6,987 nt of DNA from positions 1-6,987 of the forward strand of contig DAISNS010000096.1 of assembly GCA_036830905.1 (NCBI GenBank). The letters run 5' to 3'. The translations under genes and the position numbers were made by a program. The notes under the pieces are model-generated. The model was given only the letters and a program-made list of their open reading frames with translations, was not told the origin of the DNA and did not search any database. The DNA comes from Thermocaproicibacter sp002397355 (GTDB lineage Bacteria; Bacillota; Clostridia; Oscillospirales; Acutalibacteraceae). Each line of letters starts with the position of its first letter. The first letter of the stretch is position 1. Positions 1 to 5,748 of the stretch are shown here, piece by piece.

Positions 1-51
1 GCCACACTGGCAGTGTGGAGGTCAGCGGTTCGATCCCGCTATGCTCCACCA
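1..51 (+). tRNA. tRNA-Ala (anticodon GGC), 3' portion, cut by the left edge
   Basis: The 3' two-thirds of a tRNA gene; its acceptor 5' strand and D arm lie left of the window. The anticodon stem CCACA (2-6) pairs with TGTGG (14-18) around the loop CTGGCAG, which puts anticodon GGC at 9-11 and reads the alanine codon GCC. The variable loop is AGGTC (19-23). The T arm is AGCGG / TTCGATC / CCGCT (24-40). The acceptor 3' strand ATGCTCC (41-47) is followed by discriminator A48 and an encoded CCA (49-51). The missing 5' acceptor strand should read about GGAGCAT. The T arm and variable loop closely resemble bacterial tRNA-Ala genes as I remember them. Confidence 0.95.
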
Positions 52-55
52 AAAC

Positions 56-88
56 AGGAAGCCACAAGGTTTCGACCTTGTGGCTCCT
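56..88 (+). terminator. Hairpin terminator, probably bidirectional
   Basis: A perfect 10-bp stem GCCACAAGGT (61-70) / ACCTTGTGGC (75-84) is closed by the stable tetraloop TTCG. It can extend by AGGA (56-59) / TCCT (85-88) with A60 bulged. It starts five bases after the tRNA CCA end. On the + strand it is followed by CTTATTAT, a weak U-rich tail. On the - strand it is followed by TTCCTGTTTTGG, which includes a T4 run. It sits between a + strand tRNA and - strand protein genes, so it could end transcripts from both sides. Confidence 0.8.
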
Positions 89-384
89 CTTATTATCTGA
101 AGGTACCGGGCACTTGATAAAGAACGAGAAAAAACGCGTGGGTAAACCTGATATGGGATGACAGTCGTATCGTTCTCCGCCGCACCATTCGATCTGCGCA
201 GGACGCGCTGGACCGCGCCCGCGTCTCAGGGGGAAACCTCTTTTTAAACTTGCCGGGGCTTCCTCTCTTGGAACGCTTACCCGGTCCGGTGGCTTCAACA
301 TCATTTGGCCGAAGCGTTCAAAGCGCGGACATTCCCGGTGGATAACCCCCTCGGAGGTCAGGATCATCCGCATCGATGTCAGTT
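89..384. other. About 300 bases without a convincing gene; scattered inverted repeats
   Basis: No open frame here has both a plausible Shine-Dalgarno site and a recognisable protein. Visible structure consists of short inverted repeats: AGAACGA (121-127) with TCGTTCT (170-176), GACGCG (202-207) with CGCGTC (220-225), and GAACGCTT (271-278) with AAGCGTTC (312-319). A run of six A (T on the - strand) lies near 129-134, but no hairpin directly precedes it on the - strand. The region is downstream of both flanking genes, so it is 3' sequence for each. It may be a long 3' untranslated region, an unrecognised small RNA or decayed sequence. Confidence 0.5.
271..319. repeat. Inverted repeat, 8-bp perfect arms with 33-base spacer
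   Basis: GAACGCTT at 271-278 is the exact reverse complement of AAGCGTTC at 312-319. Inside the loop, GGC (291-293) can pair with GCC (308-310). Neither strand has a T run just after the structure, so it does not look like an intrinsic terminator. It could be part of a folded RNA in the 3' region of the flavodoxin transcript, or chance in GC-rich DNA. Confidence 0.35.
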
Positions 385-828
385 TCAATCATTTTTCATC
401 TTTCCGGGCGGAACACCGGTTTTTATGTCCCGATAGGAAACCACAGTGCAGTCTTTTTTCTCGACAAGCTCTTTCGTGCCCTGCGCGCTTTTCTGCGTGC
501 CGCTGCCGCCAGAGCAGAAAAAGAGTTCCACTTCCTTGCCCCTCGGAAGCAGTTCCACAACGGCGTTAAAGGCGGGCGCAGGATAACCGGCCCACACCGG
601 GCAGCCGATGATGATGCGGTCATAATCCTGTAGATGAATGTCCAGAGGACGGATGGTCACGGCTTTGCGGCGCATCGCCAAATAGGCGCCGGGAAAAAAG
701 GACGCAAGAAAGCTGCGGTTGCGGGCTTCTCTCACCCGATACAGGGGAGCGCCGAGTTCCGCAGCCAAACGCTCCGCTTCTTTCTTTGTGGAACCGCCAA
801 AGGTATAATAAAGGATTAACGTTTTCAT
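385..828 (-). CDS. Flavodoxin-like FMN protein
   Basis: A 147-residue cytoplasmic protein with a single flavodoxin domain, expected to bind FMN and shuttle electrons. After a hydrophobic first strand (MKTLILYY), the segment TFGGSTKKEAERLA (residues 9-22) sits where flavodoxins have their phosphate-binding loop (S/T-rich, ending in T-K). The strand and loop IIIGCPVWAGYPAPAF (72-87) is the typical flavin-contacting segment of the short-chain flavodoxin / flavodoxin-like NAD(P)H oxidoreductase group. FFCSGGSG (103-110) is the third conserved loop. I start it at 828 because AGGAG lies 8 bases upstream (837-841). An in-frame ATG at 876 would add 16 residues unlike the family and lacks a clear ribosome site. 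It is 151 bases downstream of Tex on the same strand. Its partner is unknown; electron supply to the upstream ene-reductase is only a possibility. Residues 31-70 are less typical, so the exact subfamily is unsettled. Confidence 0.87.
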   Translation of the reverse strand: MKTLILYYTFGGSTKKEAERLAAELGAPLYRVREARNRSFLASFFPGAYLAMRRKAVTIRPLDIHLQDYDRIIIGCPVWAGYPAPAFNAVVELLPRGKEVELFFCSGGSGTQKSAQGTKELVEKKDCTVVSYRDIKTGVPPGKMKND

Positions 829-836
829 CTGCTCAT

Positions 837-841
837 CTCCT
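837..841 (-). promoter_or_regulatory. Shine-Dalgarno site that sets the flavodoxin start
   Basis: On the - strand AGGAG is followed by 8 bases and then the ATG at 828-826. It favours this start over the upstream in-frame ATG at 876. Confidence 0.8.
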
Positions 842-979
842 ATAACGGACGGGTCGACTCCGGCTGGAATCGGCACATCGTAATTCAGAATGGAGTTTCT
901 GCCCCGGCGGGCTGTGCAAACCCATTTGTCCGCTGGATCCTGTGCAGCGCATACTCTTTTGAGACGCCGGTTTTCGTAT

Positions 980-3133
980 CTACTGCTTGACCTGTTTTAT
1001 TGAAAGGGATATTCTCTTTTTTTGCGTATCAACGGCCAGAACGACAACTTTTACCACATCGCCGACAGACAGCATTTCGGAGGGATGGCGAATGAATCGA
1101 TCCGCAATCTCCGAGATGTGAACAAGCCCGTCCTGATGCACGCCGATATCGACGAAAGCGCCGAAATCAACGACATTGCGCACCGTTCCGGTGAGGACCA
1201 TGCCCGGCGACAGATCCTTGAAATCCATAACATCCGTCCGCAGCACAGGCGCCGGAAGTTCATCGCGCGGGTCCCGTCCGGGCTTCGCCAGCTCTTTCAC
1301 AATATCCCGAAGCGTCGGGAGGCCGACGCCGCATTGCTCGGCCAACCCGGCTTCGCCAGATTTCTTCACGCGCTCCGAAAGTTCTGCAATCTTACCGCCG
1401 TTCACGTCATCAAGCCGATAGCCGCACAATGCAAGAAGTTTTTCCGCAGCGGCGTAGCTCTCCGGATGGACTCCCGTATGATCCAGCACGGATTTGCTCT
1501 CGGGGACACGCAAAAAGCCCGCGCATTGCTCATACGTCTTCGGGCCGAGTTTTGGCACCTTCAGAAGCTGCCTCCGTGAAGTGAAAGCGCCGTTTTCTTC
1601 GCGGTAAGCAACAATGTTTTTGGCAATCGTATTATTCAGCCCCGAAACCCGCCGGAGAAGCGACGGCGACGCGGTGTTCAGATCAACGCCCACGGCGTTG
1701 ACGCAGTCCTCCACGACGCCGGTAAGCGCATCGTCGAGCCTTTTTTGCGGCATGTCGTGCTGGTACTGCCCTACGCCGATTGCTTTGGGATCGATCTTTA
1801 CCAACTCCGCCAGCGGATCCTGCAGCCTGCGCGCGATCGACGCGGCGGACCGCAAATTCACATCATACTGCGGAAACTCCTCGGCCGCAAGCTTTGATGC
1901 GGAATACACGGACGCGCCCGCCTCATTGACGATCATGTAGCTCACGCCCGGCGTGCGCGCGATCAGCTCGCAGGCCATCTGCTCCGTCTCGCGTGAGGCG
2001 GTGCCGTTCCCGATGGAAATGTGCTCAACCTTGTACGTTTTGATCAGCTTTTCCAGGGCCGCAATCGCCTCGTTCTTCCGGCGCTCGCCAAAGGTCGGAT
2101 ACACCACGGCGGTGTCTAAAACCTTGCCTGTTCCGTCCACGACGGCGACTTTGCATCCGTTGCGGTAGCCGGGGTCCAGTCCCATGGTGACGTGGCCTTT
2201 GACCGGGGGCTGCAAAAGGAGCGGCTTTAAGTTGAGCGCAAAGTTGCGTATCGCGCCTTCCGACGCGGTGTCTGTCAGCGCGTTCCGCACCTCTCGTTCC
2301 ATAGACGGGAAAAGCAGGCGGTCATAACCGTCCTCCGCTGCGCGGCGGACGAAATCGGAAGCGTTGGAGCGGGGCTTTACGGCTTCGTTCCAGACAAGTT
2401 TCAGCGCCTGTTCCCTGTCCAGCTCCACCGAAACCTTCAGATACCCCTCTTTTTCTCCGCGGTTGATCGCCAAGATCTGATACCCTTGCAGCCGTGAAAG
2501 CGGCTGCTCAAATTTATAATAAATGCCGTATACCGAATCCCCGTCTTTCTGCGCAACGGATCGCAACCGTCCTTTGTTCATGATCAGTTTCCGCAGGCGT
2601 CGCCTGATGTCCGCATTGTCCGCCACGATCTCCGCTATAATATCCGATGCGCCCGCGAGCGCATCCCGCACATTCTCGACGCCTTTTCCCGCATTGACGT
2701 ACTCCGCGGCAAGATCGTTTTGATCGGGCAGAACGCCGTTTTGCTCCAACAGCTTCATCGCAAGCGGCAAAAGTCCCTTTTCTTTTGCGACAGTCGCGCG
2801 CGTACGGCGCTTCTGCTTATACGGCCGGTAGAGATCCTCCACCTCCGCGAGCGTCTGCGCGGCGTCTATCTCAGCCGAAAACTTTTCCGTCAGCTTATCC
2901 TGTGCGGCCAACGCCTTTTTGACCTCTTCGCGGCGCGCCTCAAGGTTTCGCAGATAGGCAAGTTTGTCCGCCAGGGCGCGAAGCGTCGTATCGTCCATCG
3001 CGCCGTGCATTTCTTTGCGGTAACGCGCGATAAACGGTATGGTATTTCCCTCGTCGATCAGGCGGACCACGTTTTTGACGTGTTCTTCACTTTTGTCCAG
3101 TTCTCTGGCAAGTATCCTGACAACGCTCTCCAT
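980..3133 (-). CDS. tex: Tex family S1 RNA-binding protein (transcription accessory protein)
   Basis: A full-length, 717-residue Tex/YhgF protein, a cytoplasmic nucleic-acid-binding factor tied to transcription and RNA handling. Domain order matches the family. The helical Tex N-terminal region spans about 1-190, with the hallmark IPFIARYRKE at 32-41 and the LYRPYKQKRRTRA segment at 101-113. A YqgF/RNase H-like domain begins at GLDPGYRNGCKVAVVD (318-333) and runs to about 440, including IGNGTASRETE (374-384). The IGVGQYQHD motif is at 452-460. Helix-hairpin-helix repeats cover about 480-545 (VDLNTASPSLL, VPKLGPKTYEQCAGFLR). A C-terminal S1 domain occupies about 642-713 (GTVRNVVDFGAFVDIG, DGLVHISE). 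The start at 3133 is preceded by AAGGGG five bases away. A longer in-frame start at 3193 adds 20 residues without family resemblance. It lies 98 bases after the ene-reductase stop on the same strand. It is probably housekeeping and only incidentally next to the metabolic operon. Confidence 0.97.
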   Translation of the reverse strand: MESVVRILARELDKSEEHVKNVVRLIDEGNTIPFIARYRKEMHGAMDDTTLRALADKLAYLRNLEARREEVKKALAAQDKLTEKFSAEIDAAQTLAEVEDLYRPYKQKRRTRATVAKEKGLLPLAMKLLEQNGVLPDQNDLAAEYVNAGKGVENVRDALAGASDIIAEIVADNADIRRRLRKLIMNKGRLRSVAQKDGDSVYGIYYKFEQPLSRLQGYQILAINRGEKEGYLKVSVELDREQALKLVWNEAVKPRSNASDFVRRAAEDGYDRLLFPSMEREVRNALTDTASEGAIRNFALNLKPLLLQPPVKGHVTMGLDPGYRNGCKVAVVDGTGKVLDTAVVYPTFGERRKNEAIAALEKLIKTYKVEHISIGNGTASRETEQMACELIARTPGVSYMIVNEAGASVYSASKLAAEEFPQYDVNLRSAASIARRLQDPLAELVKIDPKAIGVGQYQHDMPQKRLDDALTGVVEDCVNAVGVDLNTASPSLLRRVSGLNNTIAKNIVAYREENGAFTSRRQLLKVPKLGPKTYEQCAGFLRVPESKSVLDHTGVHPESYAAAEKLLALCGYRLDDVNGGKIAELSERVKKSGEAGLAEQCGVGLPTLRDIVKELAKPGRDPRDELPAPVLRTDVMDFKDLSPGMVLTGTVRNVVDFGAFVDIGVHQDGLVHISEIADRFIRHPSEMLSVGDVVKVVVLAVDTQKKRISLSIKQVKQ

Positions 3134-3138
3134 GTGTA

Positions 3139-3144
3139 CCCCTT
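3139..3144 (-). promoter_or_regulatory. Shine-Dalgarno site that sets the Tex start
   Basis: AAGGGG on the - strand lies 5 bases before the ATG at 3133-3131. It supports the 717-residue form over the longer open frame that begins at 3193. Confidence 0.7.
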
Positions 3145-3172
3145 GCAGGATGAACATCCCGCTGTTTCCGAA

Positions 3173-3219
3173 GGCCGGGAGAAAAGCGCCCATCGCATCC
3201 CGCCCGGCCTGATTTCAGG
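3173..3219. repeat. Inverted repeats in the gap between the ene-reductase and Tex genes
   Basis: GGCCGGG (3173-3179) and CCCGGCC (3203-3209) are exact reverse complements with a 23-base spacer. A second short palindrome, CCTGA-TT-TCAGG (3208-3219), overlaps its right arm by two bases, so the two folds compete. On the - strand no T run follows either, so this is not a standard intrinsic terminator. It could pause or protect the transcript end, or act on Tex leader RNA. Function is unproven. Confidence 0.4.
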
Positions 3220-3231
3220 ATCTTGACGCGG

Positions 3232-5286
3232 TCACAGTTTCATGCAGACATCCCACGCGCGCCAAATGACGGTGCGGAGATTGCCTACGCCGTTTGCATC
3301 CCCGACAAGGTGGACATGCCTGGAAGCTTCGGCGAGAGGCGTCGGTTTGTATCCGACCGAGACGATGACCGAATCGCCCTTCAGGTCGAAAACTTTCCCT
3401 TCTTTGTCCTTCACCGTCACGCCGTCTTTTTTGATTTCAAGGAGCGTCGTTTCAAGAAAAACCGGCGTCTTTTTGTAAGCGAGCATTTCCCGCAGGAAAG
3501 AAGAGTTGGCAAGGCAGACGCCTTTCACGGCGATGAGATCCTTCTTCATTTCGACGATCTGAGGCTTTTTGCCCTTGAGGATCAGGTCGTAGGCGATCTC
3601 GCACCCCGTCAGCCCGCCGCCGACAATGATGACGTTCTCGCCGACTTCCCTGCCGGAAAGATACTCCGTCGCCTCGATCGAGTGTTCGATGCCCCTGATC
3701 GGCGGGTGTTTTGCCTCGGAGCCGGTGGCAATGATGATCTCATCGGCCCGTATCGTATGGATATCCTTGATTTCGGTCCCCAGCCTGACCGTGATCGGAT
3801 GCTTCGCAATCTCTCTTCTGTACCATTCGACGAGCTCCCTGTCTTTCTTCTTATAGACGGGAGTGGCCGCCCAGACGAAAACCCCGCCGAGGCGATCCGA
3901 TTTCTCGTAAAGGGTGACACGGTGCCCTCTCTCGGAAAGAACGAGCGCGGATTCCATGCCGCCGATCCCGCCGCCGACGACCGCGATATCCTTCACCCTG
4001 GCCGCCTTTTGAATCTTGTATTTCTTCGACTGCATCGTGCGCGGATTGAGCGCGCAGCGCGCCATATGGATCGCGTCGGAAAGATCCTGGATATTCGCCG
4101 TGCCCTCGTACCTCGCCATCGTGAAGCAGGCGTTATGGCAATGGATGCACGGTTTGATATCGGCCTCGCGGCCCTCCATCAGTTTCGTCACCCAGGCCGG
4201 ATCCGTCAGGAACTGCCTTGCGACCCCCATCGCGTCGAGCTTGCCCTCGCGGATCGCCTCGGCGCCTGCGGAAGGCGTCATCTTGCCGGCGCACACCACC
4301 GGGATGGTGACAAAGCCTTTGATATGGCTGACGTCGGCAAGGTTGCAGTTTTCGGGCATATAAGCCGGCGGATGCGGCCAATACCAGGCGTCGTAGGTGC
4401 CGTTGTCGCAGTTGAGCATATCGTATCCGGCGTCCTGAAGGAACCTTGCCGCTCTTTCGGATTCCTTCCTATCGCGCCCGACCTCGGTGAAGTCGTCTTC
4501 GCCGGGCAGCGCCCCCTGCCGGAAGCCTTTCGTCTTCGAGACGACGGAATAGCGGAGCGAAACGGGGAAATCGCCGCCGCACGTTTTCTTGATCGCCCGC
4601 ACGATCTCCGCCGGGAAACGGTAGCGGTTTTCAAAGGACCCGCCGTATTCGTCCGTCCGTTGATTGGTATACTTCATCGTGAACTGGTCGAGCGTATAGC
4701 CCTCGTGCACGGCGTGGACTTCGACTCCGTCGACGCCGGCGTCCATGCAGAGCTTTGCCGTCTTTGCGAAAGCTTCGACGATCTGGTGGATCTCCTCCAC
4801 GGTAAACGGCCGGGAATAAATGCCGTCCGCCCAGCGGTTCGGGGTTGCGGAGGCGCTGGCGCAGATATAATCCATATCGAAAATCGGCTTTGCGATCGCG
4901 CCGAGCGCCTTATTCCGGATCATCTTGACCATAAGGTCGTTGACCGCCATGGCCCGCCCCATGCCGGCCGTCAGCTGGATGAACATCTTGGCGCCGGTCC
5001 TATGAAACTCATCCATAAATTCCTTCAGCCGCTGAAACTTGCCTTTATTCTGGTAGAGCCATCTGCCGCCCACCGTGTCGCGGATCGGGGCGATGCCGGG
5101 CAGGATCAGGCCGACGTTGTTCCTTGCGCGCTCCAGGAGGAAGTTTGCCGCCTCCTTGTCGAAATGGCTCGGCTCCATCCACCCGAAAATGGAGGTTCCG
5201 CCCATGGAACACATGACGATCCGATTCTTGATTTCGACCTTGCCGATCTTCCACGGCGTAAACAATACCTCGTATTCCTGTTTCAT
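3232..5286 (-). CDS. 2-enoate-reductase-type FMN/FAD/4Fe-4S ene-reductase (Old Yellow Enzyme family with C-terminal NAD(P)H domain)
   Basis: A 684-residue multidomain oxidoreductase expected to use NAD(P)H to reduce the C=C bond of an unsaturated carboxylic acid or acyl compound. An Old Yellow Enzyme TIM barrel binding FMN covers about 1-375. It has FIQLTAGMGRA (102-112), VEVHAVHEGYTLDQF (188-202, where Y197 matches the position of catalytic Tyr166 in E. coli FadH), TNQRTDEYGGSFENR (207-221) and GTYDAWYWPHPP (296-307), the last typical of the 2-enoate reductase/Bai subgroup as I remember it. A 4Fe-4S site follows: C380, C383, C387 and C411. The FAD-binding Rossmann motif AVVGGGIGGMESA is at 435-447 and the NAD(P)H motif IIVGGGLTGCEIA at 553-565. 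The terminal HLVGDANGVGNL (659-670) also touches FAD. The start codon overlaps the aconitase X small-subunit stop (ATGA), with AAAGGGG 7 bases upstream. Length fits 2-enoate reductases and BaiCD/BaiH. The Fe-S loop is longer than in FadH. The substrate is unknown; adjacency to AcnX suggests an enoate formed by dehydration. Confidence 0.93.
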   Translation of the reverse strand: MKQEYEVLFTPWKIGKVEIKNRIVMCSMGGTSIFGWMEPSHFDKEAANFLLERARNNVGLILPGIAPIRDTVGGRWLYQNKGKFQRLKEFMDEFHRTGAKMFIQLTAGMGRAMAVNDLMVKMIRNKALGAIAKPIFDMDYICASASATPNRWADGIYSRPFTVEEIHQIVEAFAKTAKLCMDAGVDGVEVHAVHEGYTLDQFTMKYTNQRTDEYGGSFENRYRFPAEIVRAIKKTCGGDFPVSLRYSVVSKTKGFRQGALPGEDDFTEVGRDRKESERAARFLQDAGYDMLNCDNGTYDAWYWPHPPAYMPENCNLADVSHIKGFVTIPVVCAGKMTPSAGAEAIREGKLDAMGVARQFLTDPAWVTKLMEGREADIKPCIHCHNACFTMARYEGTANIQDLSDAIHMARCALNPRTMQSKKYKIQKAARVKDIAVVGGGIGGMESALVLSERGHRVTLYEKSDRLGGVFVWAATPVYKKKDRELVEWYRREIAKHPITVRLGTEIKDIHTIRADEIIIATGSEAKHPPIRGIEHSIEATEYLSGREVGENVIIVGGGLTGCEIAYDLILKGKKPQIVEMKKDLIAVKGVCLANSSFLREMLAYKKTPVFLETTLLEIKKDGVTVKDKEGKVFDLKGDSVIVSVGYKPTPLAEASRHVHLVGDANGVGNLRTVIWRAWDVCMKL

Positions 5287-5747
5287 TCCCGCACCCCTTT
5301 TTTCTCCCCGATCGTCACGGTGCCGTCGGAAGCGACGGTAACGGTCATCCCGTCCTCGACGCTGCCGAGGAATTCCTCGCCCAGGCTGTCGACGACGGGC
5401 ATTTCGGCCTCCGTCCAGTTGGCGGCAAGGATCGCGCCGGACGCCGCAAGCGAATCGATCGGTTTTGAAAAGAGCATGCAGGCCGGCTGCCTGCCGAGGG
5501 CGCAGGCCGTGTAAAGCACCATGCCGCCGGTCGTGGAGCCGATCGTCTCGGGAAGGCAGAGCGCTTTGCCGATCATCGGCTTTTTGTAGAGATCGCGGTT
5601 ATTCTGGTCGCCGCATTTGACCTGTTTGTCGCCGAACATCAGCGCCATCTGATAGCTTGCAAGCGTATTGAACCCGCCGCGGGAAACAAGCGCTTCCGCT
5701 TTTGCCGTGCCGGGAGCGACAACACGCCCTTTGAATGTCTTTGTCAT
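5283..5747 (-). CDS. Aconitase X small (swivel) subunit, DUF126 family, divergent
   Basis: A 154-residue protein matching the swivelling domain of aconitase X, which pairs with the large subunit to make a hydroxy-acid dehydratase. Visible family features are GRVVAPGTAKAEALVS (7-22), the MIGKALCLPETIGSTTGG block (58-75) with the GS(T/S)T serine loop expected to reach the active site, and SKPIDSLAASGAILA (94-108). The usual stretch between these, which in the members I know contains a glycine-rich Dpx(T)G..D..H segment, is replaced here by LMFGDKQVKCGDQNNRDLY (36-54) with a cysteine at 45. The C-terminal tail (about 118-148) ends in a DGTVTIGE strand. It starts one base after the large-subunit stop (TGA-C-ATG), and GGAGGAG 9 bases upstream lies inside the end of that gene. 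Its own stop overlaps the reductase start by four bases, so translation is probably coupled. The family call rests mainly on these motifs and on the neighbouring large subunit. Confidence 0.88.
   Translation of the reverse strand: MTKTFKGRVVAPGTAKAEALVSRGGFNTLASYQMALMFGDKQVKCGDQNNRDLYKKPMIGKALCLPETIGSTTGGMVLYTACALGRQPACMLFSKPIDSLAASGAILAANWTEAEMPVVDSLGEEFLGSVEDGMTVTVASDGTVTIGEKKGVRE
5294..5300 (-). promoter_or_regulatory. Shine-Dalgarno site for the ene-reductase, inside the small-subunit gene
   Basis: AAAGGGG on the - strand lies 7 bases before the ATG at 5286. It is embedded in codons for Lys-Lys-Gly near the small-subunit C-terminus. With the ATGA overlap it supports translational coupling of dehydratase and reductase. 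Confidence 0.75.
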
Positions 5748-5748
5748 G

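Noticed and set aside
1..55. Phage or island attachment site at the tRNA 3' end
   Set aside because: tRNA 3' ends are common integration sites, but no integrase, direct repeat of the tRNA end or mobile gene is seen in the window.
158..247. Possible 29-residue + strand small protein in the gene-free stretch
   Set aside because: There is an ATG and a clean stop, but no convincing Shine-Dalgarno site and no recognisable feature in the peptide; length is within chance expectation.
376..819. + strand open frames at 376-633 and 634-819
   Set aside because: They are antisense to the flavodoxin-like gene, which has a good ribosome site and family motifs.
829..876. Upstream start for the flavodoxin at 876
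   Set aside because: The extra 16 residues precede the natural first beta strand and have no clear ribosome site, whereas the ATG at 828 has AGGAG 8 bases away.
901..912. Small hairpin GCCC-CGGC-GGGC between tex and the flavodoxin gene as a tex terminator
   Set aside because: The stem is only 4 bp and no T run follows on the - strand; likely chance in GC-rich DNA.
3134..3193. Upstream start for Tex at 3193
   Set aside because: The added 20 residues are outside the family N-terminus, and the ATG at 3133 has AAGGGG at a good distance.
1022..3226. Several + strand open frames of 66-185 codons (for example 1022-1579, 1614-1940, 2720-3226)
   Set aside because: All lie within or opposite tex, which has full-length family domains on the - strand; these frames give no recognisable protein.
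3223..5514. 763-codon open frame on the + strand, the longest in the window
   Set aside because: It lies antisense and codon-aligned to the ene-reductase (3232-5286). In that register a stop needs a sense codon TTA, CTA or TCA, which are rare in this GC-rich gene. The protein resembles nothing I recognise, while the - strand reading shows many flavoenzyme motifs.
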